64,000 nt of DNA from Chlorobiota bacterium (GCA_028287785.1 JAQBOZ010000027.1:351899-415898), one strand, 5' to 3'; positions 8,883 through 22,667 are shown, counted from the stretch's first letter. Notes: a model not told the origin generated them from the letters alone. A program made the numbers and translations.

Positions 8883-10418
8883 ATGAATGTAAGCGTAATG
8901 GCTGGCCTCACTTCTCATTTCAACAACCAGAGCCCCCGGCTCGATCCGAACGACGGTGGGACGCCGCCGCCCATCCGTGCCGATAACGCCGTGGCCGTCT
9001 GGGCGGAATGCCTTGAGATGATCCGTGGGAGCGTGACGCCCCGCGCGTTCAAAACGTGGTTCGAGCCGGCCAAGCCGCTCCGGCTGGAGGATTCCAAGCT
9101 GACCATTCAGGTGCCCAGCCAGTTCTTCTACGAATGGATCGAGGAGCATTTCTATGCCGTCGTCCGCAAGACGCTTGTGCATGTGCTTGGCGATCGCGCT
9201 CAGTTGATCTATCATACGGTCGGTGATGAGCCGGCGGAGCCGGCGCGCGATCGTGTGGTGACGCTCCCGGCCAGGACCACCGAGCATACGTCGGACGCGC
9301 CGCAGCACAGGCAGGGGCCGGTGTTCTCTCCGCTCTCCTCGCCGACGTTTCAGGCGGCGCGGCAGGAGCAGCCGCAGCCGATTCCGGCCTATCTGAACGC
9401 GCGCTTCACATTCGAGAACTTTATCACCGGCGAATCGAACCAGCTTGCCTACGCCGCGGCCAAGGCGATCGCCGATGCCCATCCGGCCGGAACGCGGTTC
9501 AACCCGCTGGTGATCTATGGTGGCGTCGGCCTGGGGAAAACCCATCTCGCGCAGGCAATCGGTCAGGCGATTCTCCGGAAGCGCCCGAGCGCCTCGGTTG
9601 TTTATACCAGCAGCGAGCGGTTTACCTACGAGTTCGTCAACGCCATCCAGCATAACAAGTCGCAGGAGTTCACCAATTACTATCGGTCGGTGGATGTCCT
9701 GATCGTGGATGATATCCAGTTCTTCGCCGACAAGGAGAAGACGCAGGATAATTTCTTCCACACCTTCAACGCGCTGTATCAGGCGGGGAAGCAGATCATC
9801 CTGACGAGCGATGTCCCGCCGAAACACCTTCGTGGTGTCGATGACCGGCTGGTGAGCCGCTTCCAGTGGGGTCTGACCACCGATATCCAGCCGCCCGATC
9901 TGGAGACCCGCATCGCGATCCTCCAGAAGATGAGCAGCGACGAGGGATATCAGCTCCCCGGCGATGTGATCGATTATATCGCGCGGAACGTGACCACGTC
10001 GGTTCGGGAGCTGGAGGGATGTCTGATCTCCCTGCTGGCCGAATGTTCCCTCCGCAACCTCTCGCTGACGCTGGACCTGACCCGCGAGGTGATCAACGGC
10101 ATCGCGTCGGTTCCCGATCCGGTGATCGGCATCGAGCAGATCCAGCAGACGGTCTGCAAGCAGCTCGATATCCCCCACTCGCTGCTGGTGGGGAAGACCC
10201 GGAAGCAGGAGATCGTCTACGCGCGCCAGATAGCCATGACGCTGATCCGCGAGCTGACCAGCTCACCACTGAAGACCATCGGCAACCATTTCGGCGGCCG
10301 CGATCATACCACGGTGATGCACGCGATCAGCACGATCGAGACGCTGAAGGGACGGGATGAGAACACGCGCAGGATTATCGCCGCGATCCGGCGTGAGCTG
10401 AACGCGCCGGAGCGATGA
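8883..10418 (+). CDS. dnaA: Chromosomal replication initiator DnaA
   Basis: AAA+ ATPase that binds DnaA boxes and opens oriC. 511 residues, within the usual range. Domain I occupies about 37-110 (VTPRAFKTWFEP). A variable Pro-rich linker covers about 115-170. The AAA+ core starts at FTFENF, with Walker A GGVGLGKT at 213-220 and Walker B VLIVDDIQF at 272-280. The C-terminal helix-turn-helix carries the GGRDHTTVMHAI signature. The upstream Shine-Dalgarno is weak; a second ATG lies 15 bases downstream. Unusually, dnaN does not follow; the next gene is an unrelated convergent T9SS cargo. Confidence 0.97.
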   Translation: MNVSVMAGLTSHFNNQSPRLDPNDGGTPPPIRADNAVAVWAECLEMIRGSVTPRAFKTWFEPAKPLRLEDSKLTIQVPSQFFYEWIEEHFYAVVRKTLVHVLGDRAQLIYHTVGDEPAEPARDRVVTLPARTTEHTSDAPQHRQGPVFSPLSSPTFQAARQEQPQPIPAYLNARFTFENFITGESNQLAYAAAKAIADAHPAGTRFNPLVIYGGVGLGKTHLAQAIGQAILRKRPSASVVYTSSERFTYEFVNAIQHNKSQEFTNYYRSVDVLIVDDIQFFADKEKTQDNFFHTFNALYQAGKQIILTSDVPPKHLRGVDDRLVSRFQWGLTTDIQPPDLETRIAILQKMSSDEGYQLPGDVIDYIARNVTTSVRELEGCLISLLAECSLRNLSLTLDLTREVINGIASVPDPVIGIEQIQQTVCKQLDIPHSLLVGKTRKQEIVYARQIAMTLIRELTSSPLKTIGNHFGGRDHTTVMHAISTIETLKGRDENTRRIIAAIRRELNAPER

Positions 10419-10454
10419 CAGACCCCTGAACAACGCCACCTGTCGCGTTGGCGG

Positions 10455-10516
10455 CCAAGCCCCGGAGGGGCGCAATCCCTGATGCGTGGGGCATCGCCCC
10501 GCGCGCCTGGCATCTG
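10455..10516. repeat. REP-like palindromic repeat, copy 1
   Basis: A composite of a small palindrome (ccccggagggg) followed by a second palindrome (gtggggcatcgccccgc), ending in cctggcatctg. The same module order and most bases recur at 27482-27548. It lies between convergent dnaA and a T9SS cargo, the usual place for REP-type elements; it may also act as a terminator. Confidence 0.65.
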
Positions 10517-10535
10517 ATCGTCATGAGCATAGAGG

Positions 10536-14033
<3,498 letters not shown>

Positions 14034-14230
14034 GAGATCAAGAGTGAGTGCATATGGAACTATGCATCGTTACTAACGGACAGGACATAAGCTATAACGG
14101 ACAAAACAAATTCGGAGTGCCAGGATTAGCAATTGGGGCAAAAGCATAGGACCATTCCGCAGGCCATATTGTTCCAAGCATGGTCCAAATGCATATAGGG
14201 TCAGGAACTGGAGGACCAGGGCCAGACGGC

Positions 14231-14270
14231 AAAAAAGAACCTCACCTCCAACTATTGGAGGTGAGGTTCT
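14231..14270 (-). terminator. Intrinsic terminator of the 14.3-16.6 kb T9SS gene
   Basis: A perfect 15-bp stem (14236-14250 with 14256-14270, loop of 5) followed on the minus strand by six T, just past the stop at 14289. Confidence 0.9.
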
Positions 14271-14288
14271 GGTCGTGATGCCTGGATG

Positions 14289-16565
14289 CTAATGTATAAC
14301 GGTCACTGGGATCATTATTACATCGCCACCATATGTCAGGCGAATGTGATACACTCCGGCGGCAAGGCCTGCCGTATTAAGATGTGCGACATGATCTCCC
14401 TTGGAGAGAAATCTATCCTCAATCTTCTCCACCACTCTACCGGCAAGATCAAATAGCTCCAGCCTTGCACTTCCATCGATTGCGAGATGATAGCTGATGG
14501 TAGTCTCACCGCGAGACGGATTAGGTCTGGCGCTGAGTACGTTCTCAATCGGGATCCCGCTAATCAGGGATGGCCTCGAGGTAACGGGGAACAGTACCGG
14601 TTTACCCGAAGGGTCTCCGCCGCCCCATACATCGATGCAATCAGGTACATCAGGATGGAAAGAGCAGGCAACATCACTTCCATTCATGAATTTAACAGTT
14701 GCTCCCCATGTTTTAATCGGGATACTTCCTATTAAATAGGAGAAGCATACAGTGCCAACTTTTTGTGGCGTTGTAGTCAGAGTTATCGGTGACGATAATG
14801 CATCCATCGTTACCGTTGTGATATTACTCGCATCATTTGCAAAGTCAGGGATGATGTTGAAGCTCATAAAGGACTGGCACTGACTTGATGCAGTCTTTTG
14901 AGAAACCCATAGCTCGTAGCAGCATTTGATCTCCTCCGAAGGCTGACCGGAGTGATCTATCACATGAGGAAGAGGACGGAGCTCCGCCTTCAGGTTAGCA
15001 CAACATTCCGTGGTGCTGCAGAAAATGGCCGTCGAACCACCACAGATGCCCGGATCATTTTGGCTTTGAAATCCCGCGGCTGAAAATGACCAGTTTACGG
15101 ACTGGGGGGCTGTCGTAGGCTGTGAGCAAAATTGCCCAACATAAATGGATGCATGAGGGGCGACAATGCTGCTGGGCGTTGCGCCCTGATAGTTCTTGAA
15201 GGTGACAGATGACGTTGTCGTTACTGTGTGCCATGCTCCATTCGTCGCTCCAAGGACGAATCCCTGTCCGCTTACCGGCGGGATTCTAAGCCTCAATTCA
15301 CTTGCGGAAACACTACATGTTCCGGGATTATCGAGGTAAACTGAATAGCAGCATCCTGATTGATTGATGTAGTCACGAACAACCCGTACTTTGAGAGAGC
15401 TACAGTCACATTGGCACTTCAGATCCTTAATTGTTTGGCACATCGGATCTCCTCCGTCATCCAAGAATTGAACAACCACAGACTGTGAGCCGGTTATCTG
15501 ATTTACACAGAAATCACCCAGTGTTGTCAGAACTGCATCCTGAAGCGGGTTCGGTTTGCCAGGGTTGCCCGAGCGATCAAAAACGATAGGATCATTTGTT
15601 GGGGCTAGAATTTTAATCCCATACAATGGGCAAGCATTAAAACCTGGCTGAACACTGAGTGTAAAGCAGCACTTGGTTGGATCTGACGAGCTTTTCGGCT
15701 CCATCGTTATGTCATAATTGCACTTGCATGGTTGTGTTGGACTGACCTCCGCATCGTCAATGTAATACACTGCGGCAATATCGCCGTAATCATTCTGGGA
15801 TAAATTTCCGCAATAGGAATCGCCATGAGGTGTTACTGCCTCGGTGGATAATGATTCGTCGAAACAACCAATAACCAGATACTGTTCAGTTCCGGTGGCT
15901 GTAAAATATCCTATCACTTCTGTCCAGCCACCTACTACATTATATGCCATATCGGTTATGGGGTCCGCATGGGCGATTTGCGGAGAAACAGGTGAGCCAC
16001 TCTCTGTATAAACAGAGCTTGTGCTTGGTACTGAAGCATCGCTTGTCAGGTATGCTCCAATACGTCGAATGCCAACCCTGCTGGCTTCAGCCAGGCTCAC
16101 AAAGAACTTGACCTTATATGTCGTCCCTGATATTAGAGTGCCGGGAGCAACAGGATCGGCAGTCGGGTTCCAAAGCCGCACTTTAATATATTCGCGATAA
16201 TGAGTGCTCCCGTTATCATAATTGAAAATGCTCGCATATGCATGGCCGGCGGGAGTCCGTTGGTCCTGGTATCCGTATCCGTTATACGGAACGCTACGTC
16301 CGCAATTGCCCGTGACATCACAGCTGTTATAATATTGAGGATTGCCGCCGGTTGTACCGTTGAACCAAGTGTCTACGAGGCCATTAAACCCGTGGTTGAA
16401 GGTTGGGCATTCCGAGTAACTCTCAAACCCTGGGTTCGGCACCCAGTTGTGAACTTGAGCAAAAAGCGAATGCCCCGTACACAGAAGTAATAAAGAAAGT
16501 GCGAAAAATCGCATCAGGTGGCCGTGTGTTCGGCCTGATAAGGAGCCTACTGAAGAAGTGTTCAT
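14289..16565 (-). CDS. Secreted jelly-roll-type protein with T9SS sorting domain, in AT-richer segment
   Basis: About 758 residues from ATG 16565; ATG 16514 would give a tighter signal peptide (MRFFALSLLLL...SLFAQ). The first 270 mature residues (NWVPNPGFESYSECP, DTWFNGTTGGNPQYYNSC, AGHAYASIF, YREYIKVRL, GTTYKVKFFVSLA) match the carbohydrate-binding-like N-terminal module seen in many Bacteroidetes OmpA-type and gliding-associated proteins. Three or four Cys-rich repeats follow, with motifs such as KCCFTL, GCCYSVYL and KCCYELWV. The end (ARPNPSRGET, LFDLAGRV, AAGVYHIRL, IPVTVIH) is a T9SS sorting domain. Base composition and codon use are clearly more AT-rich than in both flanking genes, suggesting recent acquisition. 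Exact function unknown. Confidence 0.75.
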   Translation of the reverse strand: MNTSSVGSLSGRTHGHLMRFFALSLLLLCTGHSLFAQVHNWVPNPGFESYSECPTFNHGFNGLVDTWFNGTTGGNPQYYNSCDVTGNCGRSVPYNGYGYQDQRTPAGHAYASIFNYDNGSTHYREYIKVRLWNPTADPVAPGTLISGTTYKVKFFVSLAEASRVGIRRIGAYLTSDASVPSTSSVYTESGSPVSPQIAHADPITDMAYNVVGGWTEVIGYFTATGTEQYLVIGCFDESLSTEAVTPHGDSYCGNLSQNDYGDIAAVYYIDDAEVSPTQPCKCNYDITMEPKSSSDPTKCCFTLSVQPGFNACPLYGIKILAPTNDPIVFDRSGNPGKPNPLQDAVLTTLGDFCVNQITGSQSVVVQFLDDGGDPMCQTIKDLKCQCDCSSLKVRVVRDYINQSGCCYSVYLDNPGTCSVSASELRLRIPPVSGQGFVLGATNGAWHTVTTTSSVTFKNYQGATPSSIVAPHASIYVGQFCSQPTTAPQSVNWSFSAAGFQSQNDPGICGGSTAIFCSTTECCANLKAELRPLPHVIDHSGQPSEEIKCCYELWVSQKTASSQCQSFMSFNIIPDFANDASNITTVTMDALSSPITLTTTPQKVGTVCFSYLIGSIPIKTWGATVKFMNGSDVACSFHPDVPDCIDVWGGGDPSGKPVLFPVTSRPSLISGIPIENVLSARPNPSRGETTISYHLAIDGSARLELFDLAGRVVEKIEDRFLSKGDHVAHLNTAGLAAGVYHIRLTYGGDVIMIPVTVIH

Positions 16566-17117
16566 TGTCTTTTGACAGGGGTGAGAGAAAAACCTGTGTT
16601 GCAGGTACGATAGTATTGCGATTATCCTATTAATGATGAAGCCAGTCAATAGTCAATCATGCAGCAGTTTCGATGACCGTAGGCTCCAGCTTAACCTTCT
16701 AAGCCAAGGCGTACTATGATTGCCATGCAAGGGAATCGAGGCTTGTTTCGAATTAACACGGTTAATAGTAACGGATCACGCTGCCTCCCGCACTTGTGGG
16801 GATTTATTGAGCCTTACTGCTATCTCTTAAATGCAAAGCCAATTTTAGTCATTTAGAGCACGAATTTCATTGCTCCGACATAGGGAAATTGCTGTTGCTG
16901 ACTGGCACATGAGGTTCACTTTATAGGTGATTTACTATTTGTAGCAATGTGTTGGCCAGCTTCGACACGTCCCGGACTTCGCTTCTCTTAAATCAATTCA
17001 ACAATTGATGCGGCCATATGACCTATCTGAAAAAAATATTACAGGATGTCGTCCTGATATTGGAGTGATAATCTTAACAGCCCATTCATAACGCGGCGGC
17101 AGGCACGAACTATACAT
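16566..17117. other. AT-rich intergenic segment without a gene
   Basis: About 550 bases, markedly AT-richer than the window average, with no open frame of note and no recognisable RNA gene. It is contiguous with the AT-rich T9SS gene and ends at the terminator of the next gene. It could be a remnant of an inserted segment. Confidence 0.5.
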
Positions 17118-17153
17118 AAAAAAAAGCCTGTAGCTGATTTGCTACAGGCTTTT
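17118..17153 (-). terminator. Intrinsic terminator of the 17.2-20.7 kb T9SS gene
   Basis: Perfect 10-bp stem (17125-17134 with 17141-17150, loop of 6) followed on the minus strand by a run of eight T. Placed 28 bases past the stop codon. Confidence 0.9.
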
Positions 17154-17180
17154 ACGAGTATTAAAAAGTAGGATGTTCGC

Positions 17181-20100
17181 CTACTTCAGATAGACCATCG
17201 TCCCGGTCCGCGTGGCGCCGTTATCCAGCACCAACGAATAGCGGTAGACGCCGGAGGGGAGGCCGCTCGGCGTAAACTCCACCACATGCTCGCCCGCGTC
17301 GAATCGCCCGTTGGCGATGGCCGCCACCAGCTTGCCTGTTGCGTCATAGACCACCACCTTCGCGCCGGTCGCGCCGGGGAGGGTGAAGCTGATCGATGTG
17401 GTTCCGGAGAATGGATTCGGCGAGTTCTGCGCCAGCGTCATTCCCCCCGTCTCCGCCGTCCGTGGCGCATCGGCCTGTGGCGGTGGCGGGATGCTGGCCC
17501 GGCTGTCGCAGCTCACCATCTTGTAGATGTTGCCGCCGAAATCGCTGACCCAGATGTTGCTGTCGCGTGGGTCGAACTCCAGGCCGCGCGCGTTGATCAC
17601 GCCGGACTGAACGAACGGCGATGAAAGCGGGATCGTGCATTCCAGGCTCTGATTCTCGATGTTCCGCTTCTCCGCCGTTGTTGCCTGGAGCGCGCCGCCG
17701 CTGAAGTCCGTGATGGCCTGGTAGAAGGTCTTGCCGTCCGGTCCCTCCGTTGCCCCACGCGGTCCGTAGAGGACATGCGGGAGGGTCCGGTCCTTGGTCT
17801 CCACCGGGTTGGTCATATCATCTGGGTTGTAGAAGTAGAGCTTCTGATCGCGATTACGGTCGGTCACCAGCAACTGCTGACGCGTGCTGTGGGGGCCGCC
17901 GAGCCACGCCACGCCGATCGGATAGGCGCACGGCGATGTCCACTGTCCCACCAGCTTTCCGGCCTTGTCGATCTCGATCATCACGCCCCCCGGATTCGTC
18001 TGTACCGTGTTGTTGAGCTTGTTGATGAAGAAATGCCCCTTCGTGGGGACGTAGGCCAGATCGGTAAAGAGGCTGTCCAGCCCCTTCGGCAGGTCCATTG
18101 TTATCACCGCGACCGTCTGGAGCGTATTCGGATCGAGCTTCAGCAGGGTCTTGCTCCCCCAGTCGGTGGACCAGAGATATTCGCCATCGAACGCGATTCC
18201 GTAGGGAGTTGCAGTGACGCCGTTGGTGTTCAACAGGCCGCCGATCGCGTAGTTGGTGATGGTGAAGGAGCGACTGGTTGCCACCTGGCCCGCCGTTCCC
18301 ATCGACGTGATGCGGATGCGGGCGTAGCTCACGGCCGTGTCGAAGATGTTCCAGCGGAAGGAGTTGCCGGTCACGTTATCCTTCAGCTTCTGCCAGCGGA
18401 CGCCGTTGTCGAGCGAGAACTCGATGATCACCGGGCCGGGGTTGAAGCCGCTCCAGGAGATAAGCTGTCCGGTGCCGGCCATCCAGATCTCTCCACCGGC
18501 GGGGGAGGTGATCGACGGCTGGATCGACGGCTTCTCCAGGGAGATCTCCCACATCGAGCGACCGTGCGAGGCCATCACCAGGGAATTGCTCTTCTTGTGA
18601 ACTTCAAGATCGGCCACCGCCACGCGGGGAAGGCCCTGGTTGTACGTGGCCCACGACTCGCCGCCATCGGTGGTGATGAACATGCCGATATCGGTTCCGG
18701 CGTAGATGATCTTCTCATCATCCGGGTGGATTGCCAGGGCGTTCACCGGGATGTCCGGGAGCCCTGGGCTGATCGATTTCCAGCTTGCGCCGTAGTCGGT
18801 GGTCTTGTAGACATGCGATGTATAGAACCCGGAGACGCCCATGTAGGCGGTCGCCGGATCGGTGTTGGATGTGGCAAGATCGGTGATGGCGCGGTTCGGC
18901 AGGCCGGACGCGCGCGACTGGTTGGTCCAGTTCTCACCGTTGTCGGTTGTCACCTGCAGCTCGCCACGATCGGAGCCGATATAGACCACGCCGGTGTTGG
19001 CCGGGGAGATGCCGATGGCCGAGCCAAGCCCGTTGAAGACCGCCTTATCGGAAACGCGGAACCAGGGATCGCCCCCCGTCAGCGTGGTGTAGATATAGTG
19101 CCGCACATGCCAGAGAATCTCGGGACTCTGAGGATCGATGGCGATCGGTGCCGCCCATGCTGCCGCATCAGTCGGTTTGCCATTGTTGTCTACCGGAATT
19201 CCGTCCATGATCGGTGTGCGGATGCCGTTGTTCAAATCGACCCGTGAGATACTGTTCCCTTCCTGGGTTTCACAGTAAACGAGATTCGGATGTTGAGGAT
19301 CAACCGCGACGTAACCGCCATCACCCTTCAGTAAATCTCCCCAATCACTTGAGCTGTTGGAAACGGTTCCGTTATCCTGCGCGCCGCCATAAGCAACTGA
19401 ATTCTGCGCCTGAGGGTTGATCGCCATTGCATAGAACTGCGTGATCGCGAGGCTGTTGTTGATGCTCTGGAAGGACTGTCCGGCATCCTCACTTATTAAC
19501 ATACCTCCGTCGCAACCAGCATAGATTCGATTCGGGTTCGTTGGGTCAAATGCAATTGCATGTTGATCGGGATGGAGCCCAAGGCCAGGGTTGTATGTGT
19601 CAAGATAGTACCAGTCCGTTCCGCCGGCATTTCCGGCGTTGGTGGTCTTCACAATGCTGACGCCCCCGGCGATCACCGTGTTCGGGTTGGTCGGGCTGAC
19701 GGCCAGGGACTGGTTGTACCAGCCCTGATCGTTCATAAAGTTGTTCGGGTCATCGTTGTTGATGTTCGACCAGTTGGCGCCGCTGTTGCTGGAGCGGTAG
19801 ATACGGGCGTGATAGATCGGCGGCGTGGCATCCTCGCTCTCGCCGGTCAGCGCGTAGAGAATCGTCGGGTTGGTGGGGGAGACCGCAAGCGAGATGCGGC
19901 CGACCGTGGCGCCGAACGGGGAGATATCCGGGCTGGATGGGTTGAACGTCTTGCCGCCGTCGGTCGAGTGGTAGATCCCCTTGGTCATCGTGCCGATCCA
20001 TGCTTCCTTTTCATCCTTCGGGTTGACCACGACATCGGAAGTCGGGAAGCCGAACGCTCTGGTCCAGGTTGCGCCGCCATCCTCGGAGCGGTAGACGCCG

Positions 20101-20741
20101 CCGTTGTTCTTGGTGGCGGCCGCCAGCACCAGATTTCCGTTCTTCGGATGGACGGCGATGCGGGAGAACGCTCCAACGCTCGTCAGGCCGATCGGCGTCC
20201 ATGATCCGCCGCCATCGGTGCTTTTGAAGACCCCCGCGCCGCTGTAGGCATCGGAATTGGAGCTCATCTCACCGGTGCCGGCGTACAGAACGTTCGGGTT
20301 GGTCGGGTTCACCGCTATCGCTCCCATCGCTATCGCGTTTTCGTTGTCCATGATGGCGGTCCAGTTCCCACCGCGATCCGTGGATTTCCAGACGCCGCCA
20401 TCGGCCGTTCCGATCCAGACGGTCTTGCCATCGGTCGGGTGGACGGCGATGCTTGTCACGCGACCGCCAACCGCGTACGGGCCGATCGATTTCCATTCGT
20501 TCAGGCTCTGGAAGCCGTCGCCGTCGTGGAATGGCTTCATCTTCGCCTCGCTCTGGAGGAGGGCATTGAGCCTGGCATTCTGCGGGATCTTGCCGAACGG
20601 ATAGGAGCGCATTCCGTAGAAATAGAGCTCCCGCTTCTTCGGCGTCATCGTCGGTTCCGCGGTCTGATAGATCATCTGCGCGGAAGCCGCGACGGGGAAG
20701 ATCAGCATCAGCAGGGTAAGCAGTCGGGCTTGCATGTTCAT
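17181..20741 (-). CDS. Secreted VPS10/BNR-type beta-propeller protein with T9SS sorting domain (paralogue)
   Basis: 1,186 residues; signal peptide ends at ASAQ (about residue 22). It follows the paralogue at 10536-14033 module by module: a nearly identical mature N-terminus (YQTAEPTMTPKKRELYFYG), an Asp-box propeller (DRGGNW, DGGGSW, DGGATW, DGGKTF, DGGESW), an Ig-like module, a second beta region with LWSTDWGSKTLLKLD, and a T9SS domain (NSPNPFSGTTSI, YDATGKL, GVYRYSLVL, GTMVYLK). The two genes probably arose by tandem duplication. Possible roles are adhesion or extracellular polymer binding; none is demonstrated by sequence. Confidence 0.82.
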   Translation of the reverse strand: MNMQARLLTLLMLIFPVAASAQMIYQTAEPTMTPKKRELYFYGMRSYPFGKIPQNARLNALLQSEAKMKPFHDGDGFQSLNEWKSIGPYAVGGRVTSIAVHPTDGKTVWIGTADGGVWKSTDRGGNWTAIMDNENAIAMGAIAVNPTNPNVLYAGTGEMSSNSDAYSGAGVFKSTDGGGSWTPIGLTSVGAFSRIAVHPKNGNLVLAAATKNNGGVYRSEDGGATWTRAFGFPTSDVVVNPKDEKEAWIGTMTKGIYHSTDGGKTFNPSSPDISPFGATVGRISLAVSPTNPTILYALTGESEDATPPIYHARIYRSSNSGANWSNINNDDPNNFMNDQGWYNQSLAVSPTNPNTVIAGGVSIVKTTNAGNAGGTDWYYLDTYNPGLGLHPDQHAIAFDPTNPNRIYAGCDGGMLISEDAGQSFQSINNSLAITQFYAMAINPQAQNSVAYGGAQDNGTVSNSSSDWGDLLKGDGGYVAVDPQHPNLVYCETQEGNSISRVDLNNGIRTPIMDGIPVDNNGKPTDAAAWAAPIAIDPQSPEILWHVRHYIYTTLTGGDPWFRVSDKAVFNGLGSAIGISPANTGVVYIGSDRGELQVTTDNGENWTNQSRASGLPNRAITDLATSNTDPATAYMGVSGFYTSHVYKTTDYGASWKSISPGLPDIPVNALAIHPDDEKIIYAGTDIGMFITTDGGESWATYNQGLPRVAVADLEVHKKSNSLVMASHGRSMWEISLEKPSIQPSITSPAGGEIWMAGTGQLISWSGFNPGPVIIEFSLDNGVRWQKLKDNVTGNSFRWNIFDTAVSYARIRITSMGTAGQVATSRSFTITNYAIGGLLNTNGVTATPYGIAFDGEYLWSTDWGSKTLLKLDPNTLQTVAVITMDLPKGLDSLFTDLAYVPTKGHFFINKLNNTVQTNPGGVMIEIDKAGKLVGQWTSPCAYPIGVAWLGGPHSTRQQLLVTDRNRDQKLYFYNPDDMTNPVETKDRTLPHVLYGPRGATEGPDGKTFYQAITDFSGGALQATTAEKRNIENQSLECTIPLSSPFVQSGVINARGLEFDPRDSNIWVSDFGGNIYKMVSCDSRASIPPPPQADAPRTAETGGMTLAQNSPNPFSGTTSISFTLPGATGAKVVVYDATGKLVAAIANGRFDAGEHVVEFTPSGLPSGVYRYSLVLDNGATRTGTMVYLK

Positions 20742-21026
20742 GGCGTAAAGATCGGTTCGTCAGTGAATGTATGCTGTGAACGCGTTCAACCTTATAATAT
20801 TACCGTAACCGCCGAAAGTTCTCACCGGGCGGACGGCGATATGAAGGAACCGGGTTCCCCGCCGGATGGATTGTCCGTCCGGCCGGTCATGGAACGTGCC
20901 GTTCGGGAGAACGGAGAATGTCTTCGTGGAATTGAGGGATGAAGTCGAAATCAGGTCGAAAGATAGCGACTGGAGAGCAATTATTTCAGAGAGAACATCG
21001 TGCCGCCGGCTGTCTCCGTTTCCGGG
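20742..21026. promoter_or_regulatory. Upstream region of the second propeller gene
   Basis: 285 bases between the start of the propeller gene and the stop of dacB (same strand). It should hold the promoter of the propeller gene and the end of the dacB transcript. No hairpin with a T-run was recognised. Confidence 0.35.
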
Positions 21027-22574
21027 TCAATTCTTCCTGGAGAAGCTGGCGAGACGCATCACCATCAGATCCTGAGCGGTGTTGACCACGCTGGTCGGAA
21101 CCGAATAATTGTTGGCGATGATCGCAAAGGCCAGCAGCTCGCCATCGCGCGTGCGGACGTACCCGCTCAACGCCCGGATGCCCCCCAGGAACCCGGTCTT
21201 GCCGATCACGTTGTTCTCCGCAAGCGTCCCCCTGAGCCGGTTGGCAAGCGTTCCGTCGCGACCGGCGATTGCCAGGGATGCGAGATAATCATCGGCGATA
21301 TGGGAGCGCTGCGCCCATCGGAGGAGCGTTGTGATATCCGCCGGCGCAATCATATCCTGCCGCGAAAGCCCCGAGCCATCGTAGAGCCGCACATGCTCGA
21401 TATCGATGCCGGCAATCGTCAGCAGCCGCTTTACCACATCCACGCCCGCCGCGGTCGATCCGGTTCCGCCGAACTCCCGTCCCAGCTTCTTCGCCAGCAT
21501 CTCCGCCGAGAGGTTGAGGCTCTGCTTGTTGGTGGCCGCCACGATATCCCGCAGGGGAATCGAACGATGTTCCGCCACCGGCCGCAGCGCGCCGTAGGAA
21601 ATCCCTCCGCGATATTCCGCCGACGCGCGCGCGGTGCCGTGCACCACGATGCCGTTCCGCTCCAGCTCCTCCCGCACGATCGTCGCGAAGTAGAGCGAAG
21701 GGTTCTCCACGCTGACATGCTCCACGTACGGCTCCGCCCCGGCCGCGATGTTGCCGTGCACCACGATCGTCCGCCCCCCACGCTCCCGCCGTATATCGAT
21801 GGTCGATGCCGAGTCCGGGCGGGAGGTAACGGCCATCACCTCCAGCGTAACGTAGGCGGTGGGGGGGGAGATGTCGATCGAAACCGGCGCGTTCGGCGTC
21901 TTTCCCGGCGTCACCGTCACCTGAATGCTGTTGTCGTAGATGGCGGCGGCGCTGATCGGCGTGTTGAACCCGTACGATTCATCATCCCACGCCCAGCCCG
22001 GCCCGTACGGGATATCGTCGAAACAGGAGGCGTCCACCACGATATTCTGCACCGATCTGATGCCGAGCGAATCGAGCTTCCGTCCCCATTCCCGGATCAG
22101 CTCGCGCGGGTCGTTCCCGAAGCTCGGGGAGATCGAGGGATCGCCCGAAGTCCTGATCACCAGATCGCCGCCAAGCTCGCCGTTCGGCCCAACGTCGCCG
22201 CCGGCGCGAAGCTCGGTTGTAAAGCGATATCCTCCTCCAAGATTCTGGAGCGCGGCAGCGGTGGTCAGCAGCTTGATGTTGGAGGCCACCTGCCTGTTCC
22301 GCCGTTCATTCAGCGAGTAGAGCGATTCGCCGTTATCGCACGATATCACCGAAACTCCCCACGTGGCATCGGCGAAGCTCCTGTCGGAGAGGATCGTGGT
22401 GAGGTCCCTGTTCAGGCTTGCCAGCGCCTGATGCGGGGTGCCGTGGCCCGTTCCGGGAATCGCCTCGGCCTTCGCCGCTGGCTGCGCCGCCAGATGGCTC
22501 GCCGTAATAAGAAGGAACGCCAGCGGCAGAAGCCGGCGCGCCGGATGGTCGGAAAGGGGATGCTGCATGATCAT
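21027..22574 (-). CDS. dacB: D-alanyl-D-alanine carboxypeptidase/endopeptidase (PBP4 family)
   Basis: Periplasmic peptidoglycan enzyme that trims or cleaves D-Ala peptide cross-links. Start at ATG 22574 (MIMQHPLSDH) gives 515 residues with a signal peptide ending at HLAAQ. The open frame runs another kilobase upstream but only as the antisense of the next gene. Active-site motifs of family S13: SxxK as SNIK (S98, K101), SxN within LNLSAEMLAKKLG, and KTG within VIGKTGFLGG. Its start is about 90 bases from the divergent gene at 22668, so the two share a promoter region. Confidence 0.93.
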   Translation of the reverse strand: MIMQHPLSDHPARRLLPLAFLLITASHLAAQPAAKAEAIPGTGHGTPHQALASLNRDLTTILSDRSFADATWGVSVISCDNGESLYSLNERRNRQVASNIKLLTTAAALQNLGGGYRFTTELRAGGDVGPNGELGGDLVIRTSGDPSISPSFGNDPRELIREWGRKLDSLGIRSVQNIVVDASCFDDIPYGPGWAWDDESYGFNTPISAAAIYDNSIQVTVTPGKTPNAPVSIDISPPTAYVTLEVMAVTSRPDSASTIDIRRERGGRTIVVHGNIAAGAEPYVEHVSVENPSLYFATIVREELERNGIVVHGTARASAEYRGGISYGALRPVAEHRSIPLRDIVAATNKQSLNLSAEMLAKKLGREFGGTGSTAAGVDVVKRLLTIAGIDIEHVRLYDGSGLSRQDMIAPADITTLLRWAQRSHIADDYLASLAIAGRDGTLANRLRGTLAENNVIGKTGFLGGIRALSGYVRTRDGELLAFAIIANNYSVPTSVVNTAQDLMVMRLASFSRKN

Positions 22575-22667
22575 ACGAATACGGAAACTTACATCCGCTG
22601 CCGCCAGCGGGCAAACTGATGATGAGCCGGGCACGGCGATCCACATTCTTTCGCGATCACGGCCGGG

